From: Planctomycetota bacterium
Lineage (GTDB): Bacteria > Planctomycetota > Phycisphaerae > UBA1845
NCBI GenBank assembly: GCA_024276605.1
Contig: JAJRWX010000009.1
Coordinates: 149,839 to 213,838 of the forward strand
Reading direction: 5' to 3'
DNA: 64,000 nt
Shown: piece by piece, positions 33,221-42,959 of the stretch
Layout: each line of letters starts with the position of its first letter
How positions within the stretch are numbered: the first letter of the stretch is position 1
Program-made: the position numbers and the translations under genes
The notes under the pieces: model-generated
Told to the model about the DNA's origin: nothing
Database searches by the model: none
Seen by the model: the letters and a program-made list of their open reading frames with translations, nothing else

Positions 33221-34381
33221 TTATATCTTGTTCAGCGCCTGGTCCAAATCCGCGATGAGGTCTTCTGTTGCTTCTATGCCAATGGATAGACGGACGAGAG
33301 CTTCGGTAATGCCGGAGCGTTTTTTTTCTTCGTCGCTAAGACCCGCGTGGGAGCTTACAGCCGGGCGGACGATGAGTGAGTCTACCCCGCCTTGGCTGGG
33401 TGCGTGGATAAATAGCTTAACGCTGTCCGCTATTTTCGCTGCGGCTTCACCTTCCCCCTTGGGTTCAAAACTTAGCATACCACTGCATCCGGAAAATAAT
33501 TCTCTGGCCCGTTGATAGTGTGGGTGGTTTTCCAGGCCCGGGTAATGCACGCGCTCCACCTGGCGATGGTTTTCCAGAAACTTAGCCACCTCAACTGCGC
33601 TCGTATTTTGCTGCCTGACGCGTAGCGCTAAAGTTTTCAGGCCACGATGCAACAGGAAGCAGGCGTGCGGATCGAGCGCACCGCCTAAGTGGTTTAACTT
33701 ACGGCGGATTTTATCTATGCCGGTAGATTTTCCCACGACACAACCCGCCACAATATCGTGATGGCCATTCATGTACTTGGTGCAACTGTGAAGCACATAA
33801 TCGAAACCCATCTCCAACGGTCGAAAGTTGATCGGCGAGGTAAAAGTGTTGTCGATCATGCTTACAATCTTGTGCTGTTGAGCGAAAGCGACGACGGCTT
33901 TGAGGTCGGCCACCTGCATCATGGGATTGGTGATCGACTCAACGTAGATAGCTTTGGTTTTAGGTCGAAGGTGAGATATCCAAGTGTCGGGCGCTTGGAC
34001 GTCAATGAAAGTGTATTCCATGCCACAGGCTGACAAGTCGTGGATGATGAAATCGTTGGTACCGCCGTACACGCAATCCTGAACCAGTAGATGATCCCCA
34101 GCAGAAAGCGTGGTCAGCAGCGTAGCGGAGATTGCCGCCATCCCGCTAGAGGCGACCAGCGCTGCTTCACCATTTTCCAGTGCCGCGATTTTGGCATGAA
34201 GAACATCATGGGTGGGGGTATTGTTAAGTCGGATATACCGAAGGTCGTGATAATTGGTTTCGCCGCGATATTCATACGTAGAGGACTGATGGATGGGCAT
34301 GACAACTGCCCCGTTGAGCCTGGGCTGAGGTTCGCCGGCGTGGATGAGTTTGGTTTCGATTTTCATATGCTCGTAAGACAT
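33221..34381 (-). CDS. Trans-sulfuration PLP enzyme (cystathionine gamma-synthase/lyase family)
   Basis: A 386-residue Cys/Met-metabolism PLP enzyme: 'VMPIHQSSTYEY', 'EAALVASSGMAAISATLL', the PLP Lys in 'HSCTKYMNGHHDIVAG', and 'PAVSSHAGLSDEEK' near the end. The family interconverts cysteine, cystathionine, homocysteine and methionine precursors. The sequence alone does not separate MetB from MetC/CGL activity, so no symbol is given. No met genes are next to it. A MITE-like element lies immediately upstream at 34402. Confidence 0.92.
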   Translation of the reverse strand: MSYEHMKIETKLIHAGEPQPRLNGAVVMPIHQSSTYEYRGETNYHDLRYIRLNNTPTHDVLHAKIAALENGEAALVASSGMAAISATLLTTLSAGDHLLVQDCVYGGTNDFIIHDLSACGMEYTFIDVQAPDTWISHLRPKTKAIYVESITNPMMQVADLKAVVAFAQQHKIVSMIDNTFTSPINFRPLEMGFDYVLHSCTKYMNGHHDIVAGCVVGKSTGIDKIRRKLNHLGGALDPHACFLLHRGLKTLALRVRQQNTSAVEVAKFLENHRQVERVHYPGLENHPHYQRARELFSGCSGMLSFEPKGEGEAAAKIADSVKLFIHAPSQGGVDSLIVRPAVSSHAGLSDEEKKRSGITEALVRLSIGIEATEDLIADLDQALNKI

Positions 34382-34401
34382 TTTGGATTCCCTCGCTTAT
34401 A

Positions 34402-34490
34402 TAGTGTTTTGTCACACCTTGATTTTCGGGACTTGCCCGTGTTGTTTCGGAGGCCACCACGGGCAAAAAAAACCTTGCCCATGCCACCCT
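34402..34490 (+). mobile_element. MITE-like element, copy 1
   Basis: It begins TAGTGTTTTGTCAC, the end sequence shared with copies at 51996, 61377 and 63853. The body contains a GCCCGTG/CACGGGC stem (34435-34441 with 34458-34464) and 'TTGCCCATGCCACCC', both shared with the copy at 63853. The right terminal repeat is not recognisable, so the end is approximate. It lies between the PLP-enzyme start and the smpB end. Confidence 0.6.
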
Positions 34491-34508
34491 TCTCTGCCAC
34501 CCATCGTT

Positions 34509-34985
34509 TTATCTGCCTCGCGTAGCCCGGTCCATATCACGCTGGTGTTGCTTCTTGCGCGCGTCCTGGCGCTTGTCTGCGTGTTTTTTTCCGCTGGCTA
34601 GGGCAATGGTAATTTTAGCGATGCCGCGCTCGGTATAGTATATGCGCATGGGTACCAGCGTTTGGCCTCGCTGCTCGACTTTGGGTTTGAGTTTTCTCAT
34701 CTGTTGTTTATGCAAAAGCAACTTACGTCGTCGCCTTGGTTCGTGGTTAGTGGTATGCCCAAATTTATAGGCAGGTATGTGAGCATCCACGAGCCAGAGT
34801 TCGCCGCCGCGAATTTGGGCGTAGGACTCGTCGAGCGAAGCACCCTGATCACGTAAACTTTTTATTTCAGTCCCCAATAAAACCATGCCGCACTCGATTT
34901 TTTCAAGAATCTCATAGCGAAAGCCGGCCTTTTTGTTCCGGCACACCGTAGAATCGGGCTGTTTTATACTTGGTTTCTTAGCCAT
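34509..34985 (-). CDS. smpB: SsrA-binding protein
   Basis: A 158-residue protein with 'RYEILEKIECGMVLLGTEIKS', 'YAQIRGGELWLVDAHI' and the basic C-terminal tail 'DKRQDARKKQHQRDMDRA'. It binds tmRNA and brings it to stalled ribosomes for trans-translation. The ATG at 34985 gives the family N-terminus 'MAKKPSI'; the track start at 35033 is too early. No tmRNA gene was found in the window. Confidence 0.96.
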   Translation of the reverse strand: MAKKPSIKQPDSTVCRNKKAGFRYEILEKIECGMVLLGTEIKSLRDQGASLDESYAQIRGGELWLVDAHIPAYKFGHTTNHEPRRRRKLLLHKQQMRKLKPKVEQRGQTLVPMRIYYTERGIAKITIALASGKKHADKRQDARKKQHQRDMDRATRGR

Positions 34986-35132
34986 ATTACATCGAGGCTG
35001 TAAAATATAAGTTCCGGCACTCGCAATGAACAACCTTCTGATGCTCAGGAGCTACCGAGCCGATTTTATAGGTGCTAAACTATGGGGCAACTTATCCGCT
35101 CAATGGGATATATAATAGAGGGAGGAAGGTAT

Positions 35133-35753
35133 ATGGTGAAATCAGTCGCTCATGAACATATCCGGGAGTTGGAGCGTAAGCTGATTGCCCGCGCACGCGC
35201 AGGGGATAGACTGGCACTACGCGAATTAGTGGATCAGCACAGGGATCGTTTGTTCGCGTTTATCTGGCGAATGATTCACAACCATCACGACGCTGAAGAA
35301 GTCTGCCAGGATGCCTTTCTGAAAGCCTTCGCCTCGCTCGATTCTTTTCGCGTTGAGTATCGCTTCAGTACGTGGCTGTTTACCATTGGTTATCGAATTT
35401 GCCTTAACCGATTGCGACGCAAGCAGACCATCCAGACTGATATGGATTTTGCTTCGATGCCACTGCAAAGTCACGAATCACCATCCGACCATGTGGAATC
35501 TGCTGAAGCTGCACAATTACGCAGCGCCGTATGGCAGGCTGTGGATCAATTAACACCGCAGCAACGTGCTTGCGTGTTGTTGTTTTATCGGCAAAGTATG
35601 AGTTGTCAGGAGATCGCACGCATCCTGGAGCTACCTGTAGCCACGGTGAAAAGCCATCTCCATCGGGCGCGTTTGCGGCTTCGGAATATACTGGAATCAA
35701 CCAGCGAAAAAGATTTGCAACAATTTCGCAATCTTTTAAGCCTAGCCGGGTAA
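35133..35753 (+). CDS. ECF-type RNA polymerase sigma factor
   Basis: A 206-residue sigma-70 family protein. Region 2 is 'DRLFAFIWRMIHNHHDAEEV' to 'STWLFTIGYRICLNRLRR' (about residues 35-95). Region 4 is 'LTPQQRACVLLFYRQSMSCQ' to 'VATVKSHLHRARLRLR' (about 130-190). The ATG at 35133 has a strong GGAGG-type site; the track start at 35082 is too early. A TATAAT at 35111-35116 lies just upstream. It is followed by a zinc-finger anti-sigma gene and an exported protein, a standard envelope-response operon. Confidence 0.93.
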   Translation: MVKSVAHEHIRELERKLIARARAGDRLALRELVDQHRDRLFAFIWRMIHNHHDAEEVCQDAFLKAFASLDSFRVEYRFSTWLFTIGYRICLNRLRRKQTIQTDMDFASMPLQSHESPSDHVESAEAAQLRSAVWQAVDQLTPQQRACVLLFYRQSMSCQEIARILELPVATVKSHLHRARLRLRNILESTSEKDLQQFRNLLSLAG

Positions 35754-35827
35754 AAGCTATTGAACACTGGGGCGTTGGTGCCTTAGGTAAGTCGAAAGAT
35801 TGTCTATTTAAGCCATAGGAAATTGTC

Positions 35828-36475
35828 ATGCGTTGCGAAGCGGCGCAAAAATTGTTCGACGCCTACTTGGATGGTGAACTGTCACCGTCTCAACGGACGG
35901 AGCTTGGGGCGCACTGTGTGAAATGTGCCGAGTGTCGTCGGGCGTTAGCCCTGCTGGAGGTCAGCGGTCATATTGTCTCGTCTGACCAAGAGCCTGTGAC
36001 ATTGGATGCCGATTTCACGAATAGATTACTAGCTTGCATGGACAAGCGGGAATCTTCGTGGATGTATCGGGGCCGTCGATGGTTTTATGTGCTGGGTCCG
36101 CTGGCGGCGGCGGCGGTCGTACTGTTGGGATTTTTTGGGGTATTTGATACGAATAAGGGACGGGTGGCCGGCAAGTCGGAGACGGGGCAGATTCAGTCCA
36201 TGAGTGAGGATATTGAGATTCCCGAGCCATTTCTGGATGATGACGAAGACATATCCGAGGGTGAAACGCCGACAGGTGATCTTCAACATCTTTTTCAGCA
36301 ATCGCAAAGCAATTTTGACACCAAAAGGCAGAATGTCGAATCACTGTGGGAAAAAGTTGACTTGACGATTTTGCAAAAGCTCGATGTACTCGAACAAATG
36401 AACGAGCATGAACCGGCTGATACGTCTGACGAACCTGAGCAAGACGAATCGGCGTCAGAACAGCCTGACAACTGA
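35828..36475 (+). CDS. Membrane anti-sigma factor with zinc-finger (ZAS-like) domain
   Basis: A 215-residue protein. The N-terminal anti-sigma zinc domain ('DAYLDGELSPSQRTELGAHC' with 'CVKCAECRRAL', residues about 10-42) should bind the ECF sigma encoded upstream. One membrane helix ('VLGPLAAAAVVLLGFFGVF', about 87-106) follows, then an acidic outer part with a coiled-coil-like stretch and a Glu/Asp-rich tail. It probably holds the sigma factor until an envelope signal releases it. Confidence 0.85.
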   Translation: MRCEAAQKLFDAYLDGELSPSQRTELGAHCVKCAECRRALALLEVSGHIVSSDQEPVTLDADFTNRLLACMDKRESSWMYRGRRWFYVLGPLAAAAVVLLGFFGVFDTNKGRVAGKSETGQIQSMSEDIEIPEPFLDDDEDISEGETPTGDLQHLFQQSQSNFDTKRQNVESLWEKVDLTILQKLDVLEQMNEHEPADTSDEPEQDESASEQPDN

Positions 36476-36583
36476 CGTTTTTTAAGGCACGCGGAATCTA
36501 TTTTTCTCCTGCGGCACATTTCCGTCATATTATCCTCGTAGAACACGCACTGAGCCGATATTCTTACCAGAGTTGCGATTCGC

Positions 36584-38626
36584 ATGGTGGAAATACTACC
36601 CAGTTCAATGAGACTGAATCACATGAGAGTATGTCTATTCATGATGGCTGCCTGTTCGTTAGGGTTAGCCACACCTGTAACGGCGCAGACACGTCCCACG
36701 TCGGTTGTGCAGCGTCGCCTGATGGACATGGCCCGATTTGTCCCAGAATCCGCCGGTCTGTTTGTAAGTATTCATCAGCCAATTAAGTTGGACAAAGCGC
36801 TAGCCCGTACGCGTGCTGTTCGATTGTTACCGGCTATTACAGGGCAGATGACCTCCCCGGATACGACTTTAGACCTGCGTGACAGCCTACGAAAATATGT
36901 GCGTGTCAACAGTTCCATCGACGTGGACGAACTGATGAACACGGATGTAGCCCTCATTGCTCCTTCTTGGGATGACATAAGCCAAGCGCATTTTTTAATA
37001 CGCTTGAAGGATCCATCCGTACTAGACCGCTGGTTTCCACCGGAGAAGCGCCGGCGCGATAGTACGCTTGGTGAAGCGACGTTTATCAACCTTAATGACG
37101 GGTTGTTTGTATGTATACACGGCCAGTATATTGTTTTAGCGCGACGAAGCGCTTCGCGATCACTGCTTCGTGACACACAGCGTTTGATGATCCGTGCGAA
37201 ACGGCAAAACTTGGCGGCACTACCAGCTTTTCGCGAGATGCTTGTTGATCTGAAAGATCACCCTCTAGCCACCGTATTTCTGTCATCAAAGCCCATATCC
37301 CAAGGTAAGCCAACGCTGTCTTCATCCATTTGGCCAAGCTCGGGTTATAGCATGTTGTCGCTTTATGAAGGTGACGATCAATTGGACGTGGTATTACACA
37401 CCACGCCGATCGCTAAAACTAATACGCCATCGCTTTCTGCGCAGGCGTTAATGGCTTTTCGGCGATTGCCACATTCGACGCTTTTTGCCGCTGCGACGAC
37501 GGTTGATTTCGACTCATTTTTTGACTCCATGCAGGAAAGTAAAGGTAATCAATGGGTGCAACGCTATTTGTCACTGCTTTCCGGCGTGGCTGGCGAAGAA
37601 ACACCGAGTCGTACACTGTTTGATAATCTTGGCGAGGATGTCATGGTCGTTTGGGGGCAGACGTTAACGGTCGAAGGGACCATACCACAGATAGCGTTAA
37701 TGATGCGGACTAAGAACGCGCGCAAAGCCCGTGCCGAAGTTACCCGCACCATTGCAAATGTCCTTAAACTGGCTGCCCTTTTAGACCCTGTTGACCAACG
37801 GCGTTCCCCTTTATTCAAATTGAAAACTCATTTGGGATCACCCATTGTGTATATCCCGCTGAGTGAATATGCCAGCCAATCTCGATTTTCATTTTTGTCA
37901 CTATTGCGAAATGCGGATCCCGCATGGGCAACTTACGAAGATTGGCTCATTGTGGCGTTATCGTCGAATCATATCGAAAGTATTTTGGATGCCCAACTCG
38001 GTTTAGCGCCCCGTTTGTCATCGGTCCCCAGTATGGCTAATGCCCTTCCCGTCAAGCCCGGCCAACGTTCGCTAGCTGTAGCACAACTTGAGTTAGCCTC
38101 GTACGAGTTGGACTGTTGGCTAGATGCACTGGACGCCGGTGCACCATCGCTACTGAGTCCAAGTTGGTGGAATATCCCCGTGTCCAAGCAGGGTTGGCCT
38201 AATGTATTGGGTATCGAAGTTGATGATCGCGGCGAGGATGGGGCGATTTGGGTGATGGGCGTCCGTCCGGGAAGTACCGCGGCTAAGGTTATCTTAAAAA
38301 ATGATCGTATTTTAGCCGTCGACGACGAAGTACTGAATTTGAAACAACCTTACCAAGACTTTCAAGATCGCTTAAGCCAGGTTGGTGTAACAGCGCCTTA
38401 TACATTTCGCATACTGCGTGGCAGTGCGATAATAGAAGTACAGGTCGCAGCTAATCAGGAAATGGATCACACGAATAGTCGGTCATTTGTTCCAGCCGAT
38501 GCCGTTCGTGCCATCGCAAGCATTGGGAAAGCACTTCACACCGCTACGCTTTCCGTGCAAACGACGACCATTTCCCGCCAGACTACCCGCGTGTCACTGC
38601 ACTTTACAGGTGCGCCTACGCCTTAG
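36584..38626 (+). CDS. Exported DUF3352-like protein with C-terminal PDZ domain
   Basis: A 680-residue protein with a signal peptide; the in-frame ATG at 36626 would also give a good one ('RVCLFMMAACSLGLATPVTAQ'). The body resembles DUF3352-type surface proteins ('FVPESAGLFVSIHQP', 'LPHSTLFAAATTVDFDSFF', 'NLGEDVMVVWGQTL'). Residues about 540-630 form a PDZ domain ('GIEVDDRGEDGAIWVMGVRPGST', 'KNDRILAVDDEVL'). PDZ modules bind peptide ends and often guide proteases or chaperones in the periplasm. It is the third gene after the ECF sigma and its anti-sigma and is likely regulated by them. Confidence 0.7.
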   Translation: MVEILPSSMRLNHMRVCLFMMAACSLGLATPVTAQTRPTSVVQRRLMDMARFVPESAGLFVSIHQPIKLDKALARTRAVRLLPAITGQMTSPDTTLDLRDSLRKYVRVNSSIDVDELMNTDVALIAPSWDDISQAHFLIRLKDPSVLDRWFPPEKRRRDSTLGEATFINLNDGLFVCIHGQYIVLARRSASRSLLRDTQRLMIRAKRQNLAALPAFREMLVDLKDHPLATVFLSSKPISQGKPTLSSSIWPSSGYSMLSLYEGDDQLDVVLHTTPIAKTNTPSLSAQALMAFRRLPHSTLFAAATTVDFDSFFDSMQESKGNQWVQRYLSLLSGVAGEETPSRTLFDNLGEDVMVVWGQTLTVEGTIPQIALMMRTKNARKARAEVTRTIANVLKLAALLDPVDQRRSPLFKLKTHLGSPIVYIPLSEYASQSRFSFLSLLRNADPAWATYEDWLIVALSSNHIESILDAQLGLAPRLSSVPSMANALPVKPGQRSLAVAQLELASYELDCWLDALDAGAPSLLSPSWWNIPVSKQGWPNVLGIEVDDRGEDGAIWVMGVRPGSTAAKVILKNDRILAVDDEVLNLKQPYQDFQDRLSQVGVTAPYTFRILRGSAIIEVQVAANQEMDHTNSRSFVPADAVRAIASIGKALHTATLSVQTTTISRQTTRVSLHFTGAPTP

Positions 38627-38693
38627 ATCAATGCTCGATGAGTCGCTGTAAGCTTACATAAGTTAAGGGTTGTGTTGTCCGATAACTCGTTGG

Positions 38694-40121
38694 ATGATGA
38701 CTACGCTTGATCATCAGCGAGCTGATATGACGCGTTGCAAGGTCTACCATTGGCTATGTACGCGAGGTTGTTCTGCGTACTTAAATACCGTGGCGCTGCT
38801 TGCGATACTTTTTACGCTAGTTCTACTGATCCAACATCGCGTAGACTGGGCCAATGCGCTATTTGCATATCGTAAGCGTTATATTTTATTGTGCGTACTC
38901 TTAGCTGCTCTTGCCATCACAGTGACATTTGTGATCTACAAGGGGAATCGGACGACGAACCGTTACCTGAGCCTTATCTTCGCCTGTGCTCTCGTGCTTG
39001 GTGAATATAGCGCACAATACGCTACGTTGATCCACCCATTCGGCATGAAGTTTCGGGAACCACATCCGTATATTGGTTTTACAGGTAAGGCCGGGCTACA
39101 AGAACGTAATTCTATTTTGGCAAAACGAATGGGTGGCACTGTTGCACAGGCCTCTATTCATCTGAACGATCTAGGTTATCGCGGCCCTCTACCCGACCAA
39201 GACAAACAGGGGTAATATCGCATTATCATGTTGGGCGGTTCCACGGTATTTGTAGGTTCACCGCTGGAAAAAACCATACCCGGTCAATTGGAATTGATGC
39301 TTACTGAAACGGGTGTGCGTGATGTACGTGTATACAATTGGGGCATGGTATCGGCTGTATCTGGCCAGGAGTTGGCGGCGATCACGCACCGAGCCATCGA
39401 CTACCATCCGGATTTGATCGTCGTATATGATGGGGCGAACGATGCCACTGTCCCCTATACGTACGATCCACGACCGGGATATCCATACAACTATTTTTTA
39501 ACTGAAGTGGGACAAAAGTATGTTGAGCGTCGCATCACCACGCTTCACATGTTTGCAACCCTTATCCAAAAAAGCCGCGCGGTGCGCGTGCTTATGGGTG
39601 ATTTGTTTTTTATAGAAGACAATCACTTAGCCCTGCTGCGTCACCAGTATGGTTACGGCACGGAACCTTGGAGAGATCATATAGCCAAGACCTATGGGCA
39701 AAATCTTTCACGTATGGCGACGGTCTGTAATGGTAACAGATCGAAGTTGGCCGTATTTCTACAACCCATACTCCTTTATAAGAACCATCTCCAGCAGACA
39801 GAATTAGCTATTCTTGACCGTGACATATCGCAGATGCATTGCAAGGATGTCTATCCACGCCTGGCATTGGCTGCTAGTCAAGTATTGGGCGGGCGAGAGA
39901 ACGAAGGCATTTACTTCTCAGACATGAGTCGCGCACTTGAGGATGTAGAAGAAGAACTTTTCTGGGATCATTTGCATGTCAATAACCACGGAAACGAATT
40001 GATTGCACGCGAAATGGTTAGACAATTGCTACCCATTATTCGTCAAGACACTGCTCGTATAGCAAGTGCCAATATTTCGTCACCTACGTCGTTTACACCA
40101 CCCGAACCACCACAACGGTAA
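38694..40121 (+). pseudogene. SGNH/GDSL hydrolase-like membrane protein interrupted by an in-frame stop
   Basis: Two track ORFs (38670-39215 and 39228-40121) lie in the same frame, separated only by a TAA at 39213-39215. The first encodes three or four membrane helices and ends 'NDLGYRGPLPDQDKQG'. The second opens 'YRIIMLGGSTVFVG' after the stop, which is exactly how a single SGNH protein continues (new-residue 'YRI-LGGST-G' block I). Later motifs are present: 'YDGANDATVPY' (block III) and 'DHLHVNNHGNELIA' (Asp-x-x-His block V). The intact product would be about 475 residues, an acyl-transfer or deacylation enzyme for surface polymers. One C-to-T change (CAA to TAA) explains the break. A sequencing error or stop readthrough are alternatives. 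Confidence 0.75.
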
Positions 40122-41901
40122 TATCGTCCGACTGCTCAGCAAGCCCTGCAAAGCGGCGTACATCCCAAAGAATCTCTTTCGCCAACGCTGATGCGGATAA
40201 GGACCGATGCTTCCATATAGACGCCTTCAAACGCTCCTGTCCATATTCTTCACCTTCGAAATTATTTGCTTCAAATACACCATCATAATAAAGTACCAAC
40301 AAATCTCCTTTGTTGATGGGCTGCGTTGAGAATTCAAACTCGGCTGAGCTGTCAATACCAATGACCGTGCCCCCCTCGCCCAACTCGATCATGTGATCTC
40401 CGCGTAACAATAAAGCGGGAGGATGACCTGCACAGCTATAGGTGAAATGTCTCCCGTTGGGTTCAAAAAATCCATATATCAACGTAGCAAATTCTCGCGC
40501 TGGTGTTTCATTGCACAAATGACGATTCACGACGGACATGGTCGTCTTGATATCCGTACCACTCTGCGCTTGCACGCGCAAAGCGGATCGAACGGAAGCC
40601 ATCATTAAAGCCGCGGGGATCCCCTTACCCACAACGTCAGCTACGCAGATACCTATGAAGCCATCGGGGAGGTAGATAAAATCATATAAATCGCCGCCTA
40701 AATGAAACGAAGGTTCATACACACATCCAAACTGCAAATGTGGATGGCTACGAGGAATTCGCGGGAGCATACCCCGTTGAATTTCCGCTGCGTTGGTTAA
40801 TTGCCTCTCCACACGCATAGCGAGTATGTGTTCTTCGAGTAAGCGACTATTGGCTATGGCTGCCCCGGCTTGTGAACCTATCGAGCGAAGTAGGTTGGTT
40901 TCCGTTGGAGAAAACGCATATCGTTGCCCCGTATAAACGCGAAGTACGCCGTAACTTTGCCCTCGATAGGCAACGGGCACGCACAAACCGCTAACGATAC
41001 CTTCGCGCAACGAATTTTGCGGATAGCGACTACGTGGATCATTGGGGGCATCTTCGATATATACCGTTTCCCCTGCGAAGGCCGCTACGTCGATCTCGTT
41101 TTCACCCAACCTTACCGGGCCTTTGGCTAGATATTCGTCGGATAGATTACATACCGCCTTAACCACCAGCTCACCTGTAGCCTCATCAAGCAACCGAATA
41201 CCACAAGCTTTGACGGGCATGACCTCGACCACACGACGCACCGTTCGATCAAGCACCTCCTGCAAATCCAGCGTCCCTGCCAACAAATTTGTCAGATCAT
41301 GAACCACTTGCAGGTCGGCCAACTGTCGTTCAATGCGCGCCGCTTGGCCATATAACGTCGCTATAATACCCGCTAACACATCCGCAAATTTTCGAGTCGC
41401 CTCGGGTGTACCACCACTGTAAGGCGCGATGGTCATCGTCGAATGAAGCAGCGCATCCGCATCCAAGCTATAGATACGCGCAATCTCACGGACCTCTTGC
41501 TCGGGCGGACGAAGGGGTAGGCGTGTGCCAACTACAATCAGACCAAGCACCTGCGTCTCATGGTGTATGGTTGACGCATAGAGACTCATACCGTGATGAC
41601 ATGACACTGCCTTGTCAGTGTGGGTCTGAAGTGCGCGACGTTTTAAGGCAAGGTGGAATTCCTCTTGTCCTTGTGATGAGGTGCCGATCATGTCGGAATA
41701 CGGGCTACCCCATTTAGGATTTGTAATCGGTTCGCCATCCACCGTACATATACATACCGTCACCTGCCCCAGCGCAGCGAAACGATCCTGAAGCCGTTGC
41801 AACGCAGCCACATCAACGAACCGACTTAGCGGCACGCGGCCCAAAGTATCGGCGTTGCTTGGCTGGGGTGATCCTTCTCGTTCCACGTTGACATCTTTCA
41901 T
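40093..41901 (-). CDS. PocR-GAF-PP2C (SpoIIE/RsbU-type) serine phosphatase
   Basis: A 602-residue cytoplasmic signalling protein. An N-terminal PocR-like ligand domain ('LQRLQDRFAALGQVTVCICT', 'SCHHGMSLYASTI', residues about 30-170) is followed by a GAF domain (about 215-370) and a PP2C-type phosphatase domain. The phosphatase region has 'GGDLYDFIYL', 'ICVADVVGKGIPAALMM', 'YYDGVFEANN' and 'QSDDITVVVV'. All metal-binding Asp residues are visible. RsbU/SpoIIE phosphatases act on STAS anti-anti-sigma proteins; a STAS protein is encoded at 58496. It converges with, and overlaps by 29 bp, the SGNH gene end. Confidence 0.9.
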   Translation of the reverse strand: MKDVNVEREGSPQPSNADTLGRVPLSRFVDVAALQRLQDRFAALGQVTVCICTVDGEPITNPKWGSPYSDMIGTSSQGQEEFHLALKRRALQTHTDKAVSCHHGMSLYASTIHHETQVLGLIVVGTRLPLRPPEQEVREIARIYSLDADALLHSTMTIAPYSGGTPEATRKFADVLAGIIATLYGQAARIERQLADLQVVHDLTNLLAGTLDLQEVLDRTVRRVVEVMPVKACGIRLLDEATGELVVKAVCNLSDEYLAKGPVRLGENEIDVAAFAGETVYIEDAPNDPRSRYPQNSLREGIVSGLCVPVAYRGQSYGVLRVYTGQRYAFSPTETNLLRSIGSQAGAAIANSRLLEEHILAMRVERQLTNAAEIQRGMLPRIPRSHPHLQFGCVYEPSFHLGGDLYDFIYLPDGFIGICVADVVGKGIPAALMMASVRSALRVQAQSGTDIKTTMSVVNRHLCNETPAREFATLIYGFFEPNGRHFTYSCAGHPPALLLRGDHMIELGEGGTVIGIDSSAEFEFSTQPINKGDLLVLYYDGVFEANNFEGEEYGQERLKASIWKHRSLSASALAKEILWDVRRFAGLAEQSDDITVVVVRVV

Positions 41902-42959
41902 GTAGGAATGAACTTGGTCTTGCGATCGATTTTGGCTACGGCACCTGCGATAAGCTTCGCACAGTTCTCTAAATCATTCAGGCTAACCACTTCGACTTGG
42001 GTGTGCATGTATCGATTGGGGATACTAATGAGTGCCGTAGCCACACCGGATCGTGTCAACTGCATGACATTCGCATCGGTTCCCGTACCTCGTGGCGCAG
42101 CTTCCAATTGAAATGGGATCTTCTTCGCCTTCGCTGTTTTGATAAACAACGCTTCTAACGGCGGATTGATATTAGCGCCCCGAGAAATAGCCGGCCCGGA
42201 GCCGATCTCGACGTTTCCGTTGACACGTTTGTCAATATCCGGATAGTCCGTCGCATGTGTCACATCTACGGCGATACCCACCTGGGGATCAATGCCATAA
42301 CACGCCGTTTTTGCTCCGCGCAGGCCAACCTCCTCCTGTACGGTACTGACGGCACTTAAGCAACATTTGAGGTTCCCGGCGGCACATAGTCGAAGGGCTT
42401 CCATCACCACAAAAGTGCCGCTCTTATTATCAAACGCCGGGGATGTCACCAGATCATTTGCCAGTGAAATCATGTCCAACCGGAAGGTGACCGCATCGCC
42501 CACACGCACCACGGCTTCGGTCTCTTTGCGAGACTTGGTACCTAAGTCGATCCACATCTCTCTTAATTCTATTTTCGCACCACGTTCCTCAGGTTTAAGC
42601 AAGTGGATAGGTTTTCTTCCAATCACACCGTCTACCGGACCGTGTTGCGTATGTATCACCACACGGGAACCCGGCACAACGGAGGGATCTATGCCGCCAA
42701 TGGCGGTAAAAAAGATGAACCCTTGATCATCGATGTGGTTGACCATTAAGCCGATCTGATCGCAATGCCCTGCCAACATGACACGGGGGGAACCCTTAGG
42801 ATTTAACGTCACAATCACATTGCCATGTACATCCGTGTCGATGTTGTCCGCGATAGGTTTCATGCGTTTACGAACCACGCGCTGGATCGCTTGTTCAAAA
42901 CCTGATGGGGAAGGTGTTTCCTGTAGTAATTTTAGAAACTGATATGATTCCTTACGCAC
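41898..42959 (-). CDS. M42-family metallo-aminopeptidase
   Basis: A 353-residue co-catalytic zinc peptidase: 'LAGHCDQIGLMVNHID', 'SPAFDNKSGTFVVMEAL', 'TVQEEVGLRGAKTACYG', 'AVDVTHATDYPD' and 'RYMHTQVEVV'. These supply the His, Asp, Glu-Glu, Asp and His ligands/catalysts of the TET/FrvX aminopeptidases, which form large tetrahedral complexes and cut peptides from the N-terminus. Its stop overlaps the start of the phosphatase gene by 4 bp. Confidence 0.93.
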   Translation of the reverse strand: MRKESYQFLKLLQETPSPSGFEQAIQRVVRKRMKPIADNIDTDVHGNVIVTLNPKGSPRVMLAGHCDQIGLMVNHIDDQGFIFFTAIGGIDPSVVPGSRVVIHTQHGPVDGVIGRKPIHLLKPEERGAKIELREMWIDLGTKSRKETEAVVRVGDAVTFRLDMISLANDLVTSPAFDNKSGTFVVMEALRLCAAGNLKCCLSAVSTVQEEVGLRGAKTACYGIDPQVGIAVDVTHATDYPDIDKRVNGNVEIGSGPAISRGANINPPLEALFIKTAKAKKIPFQLEAAPRGTGTDANVMQLTRSGVATALISIPNRYMHTQVEVVSLNDLENCAKLIAGAVAKIDRKTKFIPT

